A stretch of 64,000 nucleotides of DNA, from positions 63,948,412 through 64,012,411 of the forward strand of contig OY755240.1 in NCBI GenBank assembly GCA_963576725.1. The letters run 5' to 3'. Position numbers and translations under genes: made by a program. Shown here one piece after another: positions 23,559 to 34,060 of the stretch (position 1 is the stretch's first letter; each line of letters starts with the position of its first letter). The stretch comes from Azorinus chamasolen (Eukaryota > Mollusca > Bivalvia > Cardiida > Solecurtidae). Under the pieces are notes generated by a model. It searched no databases and was not told the origin of the DNA. It saw only the letters and a program-made list of their open reading frames with translations.

Positions 23559-23747
23559 CAGAGCTACAGATAAAGATGCGTACCCAAATACTAAAATTGT
23601 CATTTCTCCACCAAACCCTATAGTATGACCACTCTTTAGAATCGTCTCAAAGAGACGATTCTAAAGGGTGGTCACAGTATAGGGTTTGGTGGAGAAATAA
23701 GCTATTCTTGAAAATGTTTAAATTTACATGTCTTATCTGGACCTCTG
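23559..23747. mobile_element. Family E MITE, best copy
   Basis: CAGAGCTACAGATAAAGATG to TTATCTGGACCTCTG. The central arms run from about 23595 to 23700 (CTCCACCAAACCCTATAGTA ... GGTTTGGTGGAG) around GTCTCAAAGAGAC. Non-autonomous, no coding capacity. The superfamily is not certain; three other copies have 5-6-bp flanking duplications. Confidence 0.87.
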
Positions 23748-23752
23748 TTAGC

Positions 23753-23977
23753 TTAACCCATTTCTTGATGATATACACGCATGCAAACAGAGTAGACCCA
23801 GATCAAACAGCTAATGCATGATCAGGTTCTGCTCTGTTTGCTTATATGTTGCATATTTGATTCTCCGCAGTCTTCCACGGCAATAAATTTTCCATATATT
23901 TTATTTTTAAATACCAGAGTTAATTAATATTCATAAAAAAGCTCAGTCTTGTATGAATATTCATCGAGTAACTGGTA
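23753..23977. mobile_element. A/B MITE
   Basis: TTAACCCATTTCTTG left end; hairpin GCAAACAGAGTAGACCCAGA; worn right end. Confidence 0.75.
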
Positions 23978-24352
23978 ACATTTTGAATTCTAATGAAACT
24001 TGGAGAGTTTTGTTTGTCATCTGGGTCCAAACTGTTATAAAGAAATATCACAAATTTACTTGTATTGTTGAAAGAATTCTGTATGATTGGACTATGTCCT
24101 TGTTAATAACAGTGATCAGTACATTCCAGTTTTGTTTGAGCATGACTGTTAAGTGTTCCATCTTTGAGATGGTATATTAATATTAATGATGAGATATACA
24201 TATTTTTTTATGCCATGGGTCTCGCCTCTCAAAATCCCTACCTTGCCTAGAAAGTATAGACTTTGTTGCCTCTGCTCTGTGAGGTATATCTGTGAAGTGT
24301 ACACTTAGGTCACTTGAACCATTTGAATTCTGTATTTTCAAAGCCAAATGGT
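23978..24352. other. No feature seen
   Basis: Unassigned sequence; ORFs on both strands are short and not recognised. Confidence 0.45.
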
Positions 24353-24596
24353 TTAACCTTTTCATTCATGTAAAAACCTTCTCACACATTTGCAAACAGA
24401 GTAGACCCAGATCAGACGGCTCCTGTAGGAGCCGTCTGATCAGGGTCTGCTCTGTTTGCATATGGTATAATATAGATTTGATTCAACAGTTTGAGCCAAA
24501 ACGCATTGTGTACATTATGCCTTTATATAAAATCAGCTAATTAATATTCATGATGTCATTATTCCTTACATGAATATTAAACAGGGAAAGGGTTAG
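24353..24596 (+). mobile_element. A/B MITE, representative full copy
   Basis: TTAA target and CCTTTT/AAAGGG ends fit piggyBac-type elements. Hairpin arms run 24392-24459 around GCTCCTGTAGGAGC. The left arm reads GTAGACCCAG and the right arm, inverted, GCAGACCCTG. About 245 bp and non-coding. Confidence 0.87.
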
Positions 24597-24599
24597 TTA

Positions 24600-24877
24600 A
24601 GTCCATTCAGTTTGAAAGGGTGTAATTCATGAGATCATTTTGAAAGACGAGCTGTGTAGACCCTGATCAGAGGTCTCCTCAACAAGCTATTTGATCTGGG
24701 TCTGCACTGTGTGCAAATGTCAATACACTAAAGTCTGGCATTTAGAGACAATTACAATCTATATTATTCCATAAGCAAACAGAGCAGACCCAGACCAGAT
24801 GGCTGAAGTAGGAGCTGTTTGATTTGGGTGTACTCTGTTTGCAAGGGCGTTAATATGTGTCTCTATCAGGGAAAGGC
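24600..24877. mobile_element. Fragments of G- and A-type MITEs
   Basis: A G-like hairpin (about 24650-24720) and a partial A element (about 24755-24877) without left end. Confidence 0.6.
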
Positions 24878-25127
24878 TTAACCCTTTCCCTGTTCTGTGT
24901 TTATTACAACTGTCGATACCTATTGAATACTCATTGACAAAGCAGTTATAATGAAAAAAAAAAGGTGGACCATTTTAGCCATTTCAGAAACTAAAGAAAC
25001 AGATCTATCAAATTCCATTAGCAAACGGAGTAGACCCTGATCAGACGGCTCCTCTAGGAGCCGTCTGATCTGGGTCTACTCTGTTTGCAAATGCGTGAAA
25101 ACACGTTTATGTGAGGGAAAGGGTTAA
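24878..25127. mobile_element. A-type MITE
   Basis: TTAACCCTTTCCCTGTTCTG to GAGGGAAAGGGTTAA, hairpin GACGGCTCCTCTAGGAGCCG. Confidence 0.88.
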
Positions 25128-25830
25128 AGCAAGGTTGGGACTTTGCCGTAGATGGGGCCGATGTTTTGAGACCATACTTTTGTAGGTAATGTTTGTCGTA
25201 ATTATGATAACCCTAGGTAGACGGCTACTCACCCAATGTGTGTGTGTTATAAACAACGAAAACTAATAAAACAGTGGCAACCAGTACATTGGGTTTGTAA
25301 GCTTGTATGTTCCTGACCTGAATTAAATAACTGACCTAAAATAGTGCCTCATTAACCCTTTCCCTCATACAAACGTGTTTTCACGCATTGGCAAACAGAG
25401 TAGACCCAGATCAGACGGCTTCTAGAGGAGCCGTCTGATCTGGGTCTACTCTGTTTGCAAATGCGTGAAAACACGTTTATGTGAGGGAAAGGGTTAAAGC
25501 AAGGTTGGGACTTTGCCGTAGATGGGGCCGATGTTTTGAGACCATACTTTTGTAGGTAATGTTTGTCGTAATTATGATAACCCTAGGTAGACGGCTACTC
25601 ACCCAATGTGTGTGTGTTATAAACAACGAAAACTAATAAAACAGTGGCAACCAGTACATTGGGTTTGTAAGCTTGTATGTTCCTGACCTGAATTAAATAA
25701 CTGACCTAAAATAGTGCCTCATTAACCCTTTCCCTCATACAAACGTGTTTTCACGCATTGGCAAACAGAGTAGACCCAGATCAGACGGCTTCTAGAGGAG
25801 CCGTCTGATCTGGGTCTACTCTGTTTGCAG
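25054..25830. repeat. 370-bp tandem duplication spanning a MITE
   Basis: Sequence from about 25054 to 25423 is repeated essentially identically 370 bp later (25424 to about 25793); for example AAGGTTGGGACTTTGCCGTA occurs at 25131 and 25501. Each unit holds one short A MITE and 0.2 kb of single-copy sequence. Confidence 0.93.
25352..25497. mobile_element. Short, fully palindromic A MITE
   Basis: About 146 bp and nearly a perfect inverted repeat end to end, with TTAACCCTTTCCCTCATAC on both ends. Confidence 0.9.
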
Positions 25831-25868
25831 ATGCTTGAAAACAAGTTTATATGAGGGGAAAGGGTTAG
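25722..25868. mobile_element. Short, fully palindromic A MITE, duplicate
   Basis: Same as 25352-25497, but the right arm differs (GCAGATGCTTGAAAACAAG), marking the end of the duplication. Confidence 0.88.
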
Positions 25869-25921
25869 ATATAAAGAAACTTGTAGGAATTTAATTTTCC
25901 GAAATTGATTGTTATTTCTTT

Positions 25922-26120
25922 TTACCCTTTCCCTCAGGCTATTTTTAGACCCAAACTCTGTCGAGTAAATCTGCAGAAAAGGAGAAAAAGGAAACTTTTA
26001 GAATTATGTAGTTTTTAAACCATTGTGATAAATAAAGCATTTGCTCCTATGGACAAATGCTCTGTTTATCACAATGGTTTCAAAAAGTGACTTGACGTGT
26101 CAATATGCAGGGATTGGTTA
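25922..26120. mobile_element. Family C MITE
   Basis: Worn left end, hairpin with GCTCCTATGGACAAATGC centre, GGATTGGTTAA right end. Confidence 0.78.
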
Positions 26121-26265
26121 AAGAATACAACCAGAAAATCAATTAGTTTGGATCATGATGAGCAGGAGATGTCAAGTTTTCAGCCTCTCAGATGGAAACA
26201 AACTGTATGCAGTTTGTCCATGGTTAAAAAAGTATAACAGCTGCGGCAACTTTGCAACAAATGAG

Positions 26266-27172
26266 CTCCCCAAACATATCCACCTTCATTTCAAAGATAC
26301 AGTGAGGTCCTTATATTCACCTTCATTACACAGATGCAGTGAGGTCCCCAGACATATCTACCTTCATTACACAGATGCAATGGGTCCCTATATCCACCTT
26401 CATTACACAGATACAGTGAGGTCCCTATACCCTCCTTCATTACACAGATGCAGTGAGGTCCCCAAACATATCCACCTTTCATTACACAGATGCAGTGAGG
26501 TCCCCAAACATATCCACCTTCATTACACAGATGCAGTGAGGTCCCCAAACATATCCTCCTTCATTACACAGATGCAGTGAGGTCCCCAAACATATCCACC
26601 TTCATTACACAGATGCAGTGAGGTCCCCAAACATACCCACATTCATTACACAGATGCAGTGAAGTCACTATATCCACCCTCATTACACAGATGCAGTGAG
26701 GTCCCCAAACATATTCACCTTCATTACACAGATGCAGTGAGGTCCCCAAACATATCTACCTTCATTACACAGATGTAGTGAAGTCCCTATATCCACCTTC
26801 ATTACACAGATGCAGTGAAGTCCCTATATCCACCTTCATTACACAGATGCAGTGAGGTCCCCAGACATATCCATCTTCATTACACAAATGCAGTGAGGGT
26901 TGCCAAACAGCCACCTTCATTACACAGATGCAGTGAGGTCCCCAAACCCACCAACATTCATTACACAATTGCAGTGAGGTTCCCAAACATATCTACCTTC
27001 ATTACACATATGCAGTGAAGTCCCTATATCCACCTTCATTGCACAGATGCAGTGAGTTCCCAAAATATATCTACCTTCATTACACAAATGCACTGATGTC
27101 CATATATCCACCTTCATTACACAGAAGCAGTGAGGTGCCCAAACATATCCACCTTCATTACACAGATGCCCA
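26266..27172. repeat. 37-41-bp tandem array, ~23 units
   Basis: Unit CCTTCATTACACAGATGCAG followed by TGAGGTCCCCAAACATATCC A, alternating with a 37-bp form (GAAGTCCCTATATCCA). ORFs on both strands here simply translate the repeat. Confidence 0.93.
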
Positions 27173-27191
27173 TTGTCAATATTCAAACTGG

Positions 27192-27283
27192 CAGAGGTGC
27201 AGATAAGACGCATATGTAGAACATTCAATTGAAATAGTGTTATTTCTCCACCAAATAGCACTTCAGAATTGTCTCTCTGCAGC
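27192..27283. mobile_element. Family E fragment
   Basis: CAGAGGTGCAGATAAGACGC end and TTTCTCCACCAAATAG; the rest of the element is absent. Confidence 0.6.
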
Positions 27284-27336
27284 AAAGTAGACTTTGGCTG
27301 AGAAGTAAGAGATCAACCAAGTCACACTTTTTATAA

Positions 27337-27392
27337 CCCCCCCCTCCCCCCCCCCCCCCACACACACACACACACCCACCACACACCCACAC
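27337..27392. repeat. Poly-C / (CA)n microsatellite
   Basis: C runs followed by CACACACA and CACCCACC. Confidence 0.95.
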
Positions 27393-27675
27393 GGTGGGAA
27401 GCATATAGCCTTGCTCTTGTCTGTCCGTATGTATGCATGCCTGTACATACATACGTTTCTCAAATCTAGTGTGTTCAACTCATACACCAATGAGAGGACT
27501 TACTTCAAAATTTCACAGGCTGATGTGAAGGTGCTGGTAAAGAAGTTAAGTTTTACCAAAGTTATGAAACTTTTTAATTTTCATATAACATATAGTGAAA
27601 AGTGCTTGATTTAGAGAATATCGCCATGCAGTCCACATGGGTGTATAAAATTGAATAAGCCTATTTGGCACCATT

Positions 27676-27923
27676 TTAACCCTTTCCTCCATAAATACGT
27701 CTTTCTACGCCTTTGCAAACAAGAGTAGACCCAGATCAGACGGCTCCTGTAGGAGACGTCTGATCAGGTTCTGCTCTGTTTGCTTATGTTATAATATAGA
27801 TATGGTTCTACAGTTTCTGCCATTGCCAAACATTCCTATGTCCATGCCCTGTCATAAAAAATAACCTAATTAATATTCATGATGTAATTATTTTTTATGA
27901 ATATTCATGGAGTAAAGGGTTAA
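27676..27923 (+). mobile_element. A/B MITE
   Basis: TTAACCCTTTCCTCC to GGAGTAAAGGGTTAA, full-length, hairpin centre GCTCCTGTAGGAG. Confidence 0.87.
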
Positions 27924-28162
27924 AAACTTTCATCATGCTTACAAAGTAGCCAATAGTGTAGACAGTGATCAAACTGTTCCTAAAGTTTGTCTGAATTCCA
28001 CGGGTAGTTAGGGGTGGGAAGTTTTATGATAGTTCTGTGCAGATCAGTTCTATGATCGTACTGTGCGGGCCAGTTCTAAATGTATGATCGTTAGAGTGCA
28101 CTTCTAATATGCACTCTGTGACCTCTGTCATAGGTCATACCGGACCTATATAGTCATCCATA

Positions 28163-28585
28163 CTAAACTCTTTGCACGCTAGCTGCGAAATGTGATTACC
28201 TATGCAAACAGTTTGGATCCAGATGTTTGTCACCATGACCATATTTTTGCAAAGAAATAAGAGAAATTTTATTTTTAGAATTGAAGCAGACGACAATTGT
28301 TGCAGACGAAAAATTACTTAGCGTGCAAAGAGCTAATTAACTCTTACTCTGCTGTAAGAAAAAAGGTCCAATCAAATTTGGATCTGGTGCAAGTTTGATT
28401 ATGTCCAATTTGATCCAGCTTTTGAGAAGCTATTGATCCAAGTGTCATGAGACTAGCTTTTGAGAAAATTTTGACCAAGTGTCAAACAGCTTGGATCCTG
28501 ATGAGACGCCGAGTTACTCGGCATCTCATTTGGATCCAAGCTGTTTGCAAATGTGACTAAGGTCATGGTAAACAGGGCAAGGGGT
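28163..28585. mobile_element. Two family F elements
   Basis: 28163-28335 has TTTGCACGC/GCGTGCAAAG ends and one GTTTGGATCC arm. 28340-28585 has a full hairpin (28488-28546) of CTTGGATCCTGATGAGACGC around GAGTTACTC. Confidence 0.7.
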
Positions 28586-28684
28586 AAGTGGAGGCATCCG
28601 TATACTTTGGGTACATTTCTGGCTCACATACACAGTAGTACCACTCTAATACCAACCATTACTTGAATAAACATATAGGTGGTT

Positions 28685-29733
28685 AACTCTTCACTCCAGA
28701 GGTCCAGATAAGATGCGTAAATTAAAACATTTTCAAGAATAACTTCTTTATTTCTCCATCAAACCCTATGTATGTGACCACTCTTTAGAATCGTCTCGAA
28801 GAAACGATTCTCAAAGTTGTCACAACATAGGATTTGATGGAGAAATGATGATTTTGGTACTTCTCCTATAGGAGTCGTCTGACCAGGGTCTGCTCTGTTT
28901 GCTTATGAAATAATATAGATCTGATTCTACAGTTTCTGCTATGGTAAAAAATTCTTAATGTGTCAATGTGCTATTATAACAAATTAATCTGATTAATATT
29001 CATGACGTTATTATTTCATACATGAATACTCATGGAGGAAAGGGTTAACCCATTATTTCATGAATGTTCATACGAGAAATAATGGCATGATGAATATTAA
29101 TTAGCTGAATATTTATAGTGGCATAATTATGAACCCTGGAAATTGTTACAATGGCAGAACTTGTAGAATCAGATCTTTATTATTCCATACGCAAAATAGC
29201 AGACGGTCCCTACGGGAGCTGTCTGATCTGGGTCTATTCTGTTTTTAAAGGTATTTAACCCTTTCCCTCATATAAACGTGTTTTCACGCATTTGCAAACA
29301 GAGTAAACCCAGATCAGATGGCTCCTAGAGGAGCCATCTGATCAGGGTCTGCTCTGTTTGCTAATAGAATTTGATAGATCTGTTTATTAGATCTGTTTAT
29401 TTACTATCTAAAATGTCTATTATGTTCCACCTTCTATATTTCTTTATAACAATTTTGTTGACGAATATTCAGTAGGTATAGAAATTTGGCCTAGATACAG
29501 AACAGGGAAATGGTTAACCCATTCCCCTCATATTGACGACTTTGTAAAAGTCACTTTGTGAAACCATTGTGATAAATAGAGCATTTGCTCCTATAGGAAC
29601 AAATGCTCTATTTATCACAATGGTTTCAAACTACAAAATTCTAAAAAAAATCCTTTTCTCTAATAATGCTCCTTTTCAGTAGATTTATTCAAAGAGGTTG
29701 TATCTAAAAATAGCCTATGAAGTAAAGGGTTAA
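28685..29733. mobile_element. Train of four TTAA MITEs with a nested E
   Basis: A/B 28685-29048 (interrupted by E from about 28695 to 28860), A/B 29045-29258, A 29255-29517 and C 29514-29733 share single TTAA junctions. Confidence 0.85.
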
Positions 29734-29761
29734 ATATGTACCTATGGAGTAAAACATTGAA

Positions 29762-29902
29762 AGCAGGTGGTTACAAAATGCAGGAAAAAAGTAATGCAGC
29801 CTTTTACATACCAATATTCTAATCAAACAAATAGTGCAGACCTCAAATCAAATGGCTCCCTCTGGATCAGGGTCTTCACTTTTTTTTCCACTTTTCCAGT
29901 CT
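29762..29902. mobile_element. D and G fragments
   Basis: GCAGGTGGTTAC and AAGTAATGCAG are D words; CAAATAGTGCAGACCTC is a worn G hairpin arm. Confidence 0.5.
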
Positions 29903-30148
29903 TAACCCTTTACTCCGTAAATACACCTTTCTATGCCTTTGCAAACAGATTAGACCCAGATCAGACAGCTCCAGAGCCATCTGATCAGGGTCTTCTCTGT
30001 TTGCTTATGGAATTATATAGATCTGATTCTGTAGTTTCTGCTTTGGCAAAAATTTCAAGTGTTAATAATTATGTCATTTTAAAAATCTGCTCATTAATAT
30101 TCATGATGTCATAATGTTTTAAATAGATATTCAGTGAGTAAAGGGTTA
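29903..30148 (+). mobile_element. A/B MITE
   Basis: TTAA-bounded, with a hairpin centre shortened to GCTCCAGAGCC. Confidence 0.85.
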
Positions 30149-30188
30149 ATTAAAGTTGTCAAAATGGTGCCAGCTTGAATAATCTAGC

Positions 30189-30372
30189 TTAACCCTTTAC
30201 TCCATGAATATTTATGCAAGAAATAATGACGTCATGAATATTAATTAGATTAATTTTTGTAGTCGCATAAATTATGAACACATGATATCTTGGCCACGGC
30301 AGAAACTGTAGAATCAGATCTATATTATATTATTAGCAAACAGAGCAGACCCTGATCAGACGGCTCCTCTTA
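30189..30372. mobile_element. A/B MITE truncated at the hairpin centre
   Basis: Left part intact to GACGGCTCCTCTT, then abruptly different sequence. Confidence 0.8.
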
Positions 30373-30420
30373 AAAATGTTTGACTGTAGTTTTAGTGCAT
30401 TCTTTCTCTGGATCCTAGTA

Positions 30421-30670
30421 TTAACCCTTCGCTTGCTATTCACGTCAATATACCTACCTGTAAATAGTGAAGACCCAGATGAGACAGCTCCTGCAGGAGC
30501 TGTCTCATCAGGGTCTGCACTATTTACAAGTTGATTGTGCAACCAGTGCACTCCACAGCAGTGATTGCACAGCGAAATACTTGTACACAGTGAAGATATA
30601 TGTAATTATACAACAGGGCATGGGTAAAGAAGGAGAAATGTATTTTAAAATTCAGCAAGCGAAGGGTTAA
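30421..30670. mobile_element. Family G MITE, copy 2
   Basis: Same 250-bp length as 15637-15886 with about 8 differences; TTAA on both sides and GCTCCTGCAGGAGC centre. Confidence 0.88.
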
Positions 30671-30772
30671 AGAATGGAGCCTTGGAAAACTACTGTTTTT
30701 CTTTGATTTTCAGATTGTTGTGGAAGCCTTATACTTGTGGTATTTTGCAAACATTTTGATATACAGTAGAAC

Positions 30773-31170
30773 CTGTCTTAAACGGCCATTCATTTAATAT
30801 AGGAGTGTTTAAAAACAGGTGGTTGCTTAACCCATTCCCACTTAGGCTATTTTTGGACCTAACCTCTTTAATTAAATCTACCAAAAAGGAGCATTAACTA
30901 GAGAAAAGGAAATTTTCAGAATTGTGTAGTTTTGAAACCATTGTGATAAATAGAGCATTTATCACAATGGTTTCACAAAGTAACTTTTACAGAAGCGTCA
31001 AAAGGCGTCAATATGCGGGAATGGGTTAATTAATGCAGGACAAAAGTAATGCATAAAGCTCCAATAGGAGCTGCACATGTCTGCATTACTTTTGACCTGC
31101 ATTAAGTTACCACCTGCCCTACAAACCCAGTCAGAATTTTTTTGATGGCCAAGTCAGACTGGTTCTACTG
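30773..31170. mobile_element. Family D variant split by family C
   Basis: D ends CAGTAGAACCTGTCTTAAAC and GGTTCTACTG, TA-flanked. C at 30827-31029 is inserted in the TTAA of GCTTAATGCAGG. Confidence 0.87.
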
Positions 31171-31209
31171 TATTATGTGCAAAAGGAAAATTGGAAACCA
31201 GGGTCCATG

Positions 31210-31370
31210 CTTATAAAGCTTTTAGTTGAGTCTGAGATCGTTCTCAAGCTTTTGATTGGTCAGATTTGAGCCTTTGGCTCAAATCTGACCAATCAAAAGC
31301 TTGAGAACTCAAATCTGACCAATCAAAAGCCTGAGAACGAAACTCAGACTCAACTAAAAGCTTTAGATGC
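31210..31370. repeat. Family H long palindrome
   Basis: AAAGCTTTTAGTTGAGTCTG and its inverse enclose GGCTCAAATCTGACCAATCA arms around CCTTTGG; one arm is partly duplicated. Each arm holds a CCAAT motif. Confidence 0.85.
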
Positions 31371-31384
31371 AACGACCCAGAACT

Positions 31385-31855
31385 GCATGCAACCCCTTAC
31401 TTGATAGAGATGCCCTTTGGAAACAGAGCCGACCTAGATCAGATGGCTGCTTTAGGAGTGACTGCAAGACTTTTTCTGTCAGTTTTGGAACAATGCATCT
31501 CAATAATTTGGAATTTATTCGTGCATAAAACTCAATGATTTGGATAGTGTTTTATGCCCCATTTTAACTTATTTTGCATATCTTTCTTTTTTTTTAGTAT
31601 TTTAATCACAACTTTATGTCTATCGGGATTTTTCCCGGCCCACAAATCCGGAGAAATTTTTACATTGGGAATGGGTCCTTTTTAATGGACCTGTGTAGAT
31701 GCCAGAAAAAGGCTGTATGTCATCTGATCAGGGTCTGCTCTGCTTGCTTATGAAATATAAATTTGATTCTAGTTTCTGTCATTGTCATGAATTATCCTGT
31801 TCATATAAATTATGCCATTCTTACATTCATGAACATTCACGAGGTAAAGGGTTAA
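31385..31855. mobile_element. A/B fragments around unassigned sequence
   Basis: A left part at about 31388-31470 and a right part at about 31715-31855 ending AAAGGGTTAA. The ~245 bp between shows no recognisable element. Confidence 0.55.
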
Positions 31856-31889
31856 AAACACAAAATTTGAGTCTTTTTTTAATGGTCTC

Positions 31890-32373
31890 CTAACCTTTTA
31901 CTCCATGAATATTCATGTAAGATATAATGTCATAAATATTAATTAGATAAATTTGCTATAATATCACATGGACACAGGAAGTTTTGGCCATGGCAGAAAC
32001 TTTAGAGTCGTATCTATATTATATGATAAGCAAACAGAGCAGACCCTAATCAGACGGCTCCTATAGGAGCCGTCTGATCTGGGTCTACTCTGTTTGCAAA
32101 GGTGTAGAAAGGAGTATTTATGGAGTAAAGGGTTAACCCATTAATATTCATGGCAGAAATAATGACTTTCTGAATGTCAATTAACTGAATTTTTACAGTG
32201 CCATGGCATGCGAACAAGAGAATTTTTTAATCATGGAGGAAAAATTAGAATCTATATTATTTCATAAGCAACCAGAGTAAACACTGATCAGACAGCTGCT
32301 ACAGGAGCCATCTGATCTGGGTCTAATCTGTTTGCATAGGTATTGAAAGGAGTATCTACGGTGTAAAGTGTAA
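31890..32373. mobile_element. Two abutting A/B MITEs before the second zinc-finger exon
   Basis: 31890-32136 is full with centre GCTCCTATAGGAGC; 32133-32373 shares its TTAA and ends 83 bp before exon 32457. Confidence 0.85.
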
Positions 32374-32456
32374 GATTGAGGTTAACTGTACATATTGGTT
32401 TATTTTAAATTATAATGGGAATTACCAGTATGATATTTCTTGTTTTTGTCTTGCAG

Positions 32457-34060
32457 ACAAAGCAGTCAGGAAATCAAAGAGAAGCTGGAAAGTTTCATTG
32501 AGAAAGTCAAAAAGAAGGAGAGCTAATAAAGATGAAAGTGTTGACAAGGAGGACAATGGTAAATCTAAACATGGTGAAAATGACTCTCAAGTAGATGATC
32601 TACAAGATGATGACTTAAATGAACATTTTAAGGAGTCTAGTGATGTTCTGGAGGCTCCGGAAATAGAGATTGATGAAGATTGGCTTCCAGAAGATGAACT
32701 GGATGATGGCCCAGAATATGAACATACTGCTCATGATGACTTGCAGTTATCATCAGCAACTACCAGCAGAAGTAATAGATCTCATAAAAGTGTGTATGTT
32801 TATGATTGTAAATATTGTAAGAAGCGCTGTAGAAGCCAGGCTGCGCTAAATATGCATATCCATAAAGTACACGGGGTTTCAACAAAGAACAGGCTTCTGT
32901 GTCGACACTGCTTCAAGCAGTTTGTTTTCCAGCATGAGCTAGATTTACACATAAAGTTCACATGTAAGAAAGTTAAAAGGAGTTTTGAATGTTCTGTTTG
33001 TAAGTTAAAATTTCAGACAAAATATGAACTACAGGACCATCCCTGTTCTGAAGATGCTGAGCGGGCGTATTTCTGTAATGTAAAGTCATGCAAGTATGTG
33101 TGCAAGACAATGAAAGGACTGCGAGAACATTGTGCAAGACATCTACAAATCAAGCCGTATCTTTGTAACACTTGTGGATGTGCATTCAGTACTAAGCAAG
33201 ATATGGACAGACATGCAGACAAACACAAAGATACACAAGATATGGTGTGCCAGGATTGTGGAAAAGCATACAAGAGCAAACATTCACTTCAGAAACATAT
33301 TAGCCAACATAAGAACAAAGATAGATTCAAGTGTAGGCTGTGTCCGTTTGTGACAGCTTTTCAGAATAATTTCAAGCAGCATATGCTGAAACATACAGGC
33401 AGGAAGCATCAGTGTAACCTGTGCGACAAAAGTCTGCGCTCTGCTGCCAGCTTGTCAACCCACATGGAAAAAATCCACTCTTTCAACAAGATCTTTACAT
33501 GTCAGTACTGTGACTTCACAACAACAATGGGCAAAAAATATTCTGGACATATGAGAAAACATCGTATCGAGAAGGAGGAAGAGGAGTATGAGAGTGATGA
33601 AGAGATTTCTCCTTTAAACCTTTCAGAAAATACAATGGTAGCTCAATCATTACCGTTGACTTGTAATACACAAACCCTACAGCCAGGGACTGCTATACCA
33701 TTACTGGTAAATCACTCACCTACTGTCATTCCATCTTCCAGCATTTCCATCAACTCTGATCCATGTCTTAGATCTCCAACGTTGTCCTCTCACATTCCTG
33801 TGCTTACAGACACAACTCTCAATGAATCAGAGGAGGTTGAGATAACTGGACAGGCAGCTGATGCTCTGATGTCTAACATTGTCGCTTCATCATATAGTGA
33901 CATTTCTATTACACAGGATCCGAACAATACAAATCTGACATTTTATGTGACTGATATGCCAGGAGCAGATGTGAATGTTACAGGACAATCCACCATGTCA
34001 ATGGCTAGTTTAATGATACCAGATACGACACCGTCAATGGCTGACACTGAGAACTGGTGA
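32457..34060 (+). CDS. C2H2 zinc-finger protein, 3' terminal exon (nine fingers)
   Basis: Likely a nuclear DNA-binding protein. The frame is open for 533 codons to TGA at 34058-34060, starting after the splice acceptor TTTTTGTCTTGCAG that ends at 32456. The exon begins with two bases completing a split codon (phase 1), the same phase as the zinc-finger exon at 7271. No ATG serves as a start near the 5' end, so it is an internal-to-terminal exon. The start is Lys/Arg-rich (KSKRSWK..KSKRRR); residues about 20-100 are strongly acidic (Asp/Glu runs). Nine zinc-finger units lie at about 117-367. Two are variant: unit 2 ends in Cys (HIKFTC) and unit 3 in HPC. Unit 4 has a four-residue gap between its cysteines (CNVKSC). 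A PLNLS motif (about 385) resembles the PxDLS CtBP site. The last ~150 residues are Ser/Thr-rich and end in SMADTENW. That tail is copied as a tandem array just downstream. It may share a 5' part with the exon at 7271 or be a separate gene. Confidence 0.87.

Noticed and set aside
26155..26580. 141-codon plus-strand ORF and several minus-strand ORFs to 27285
   Set aside because: They translate the 37/41-bp tandem array; the repeated peptides have no independent support as genes.
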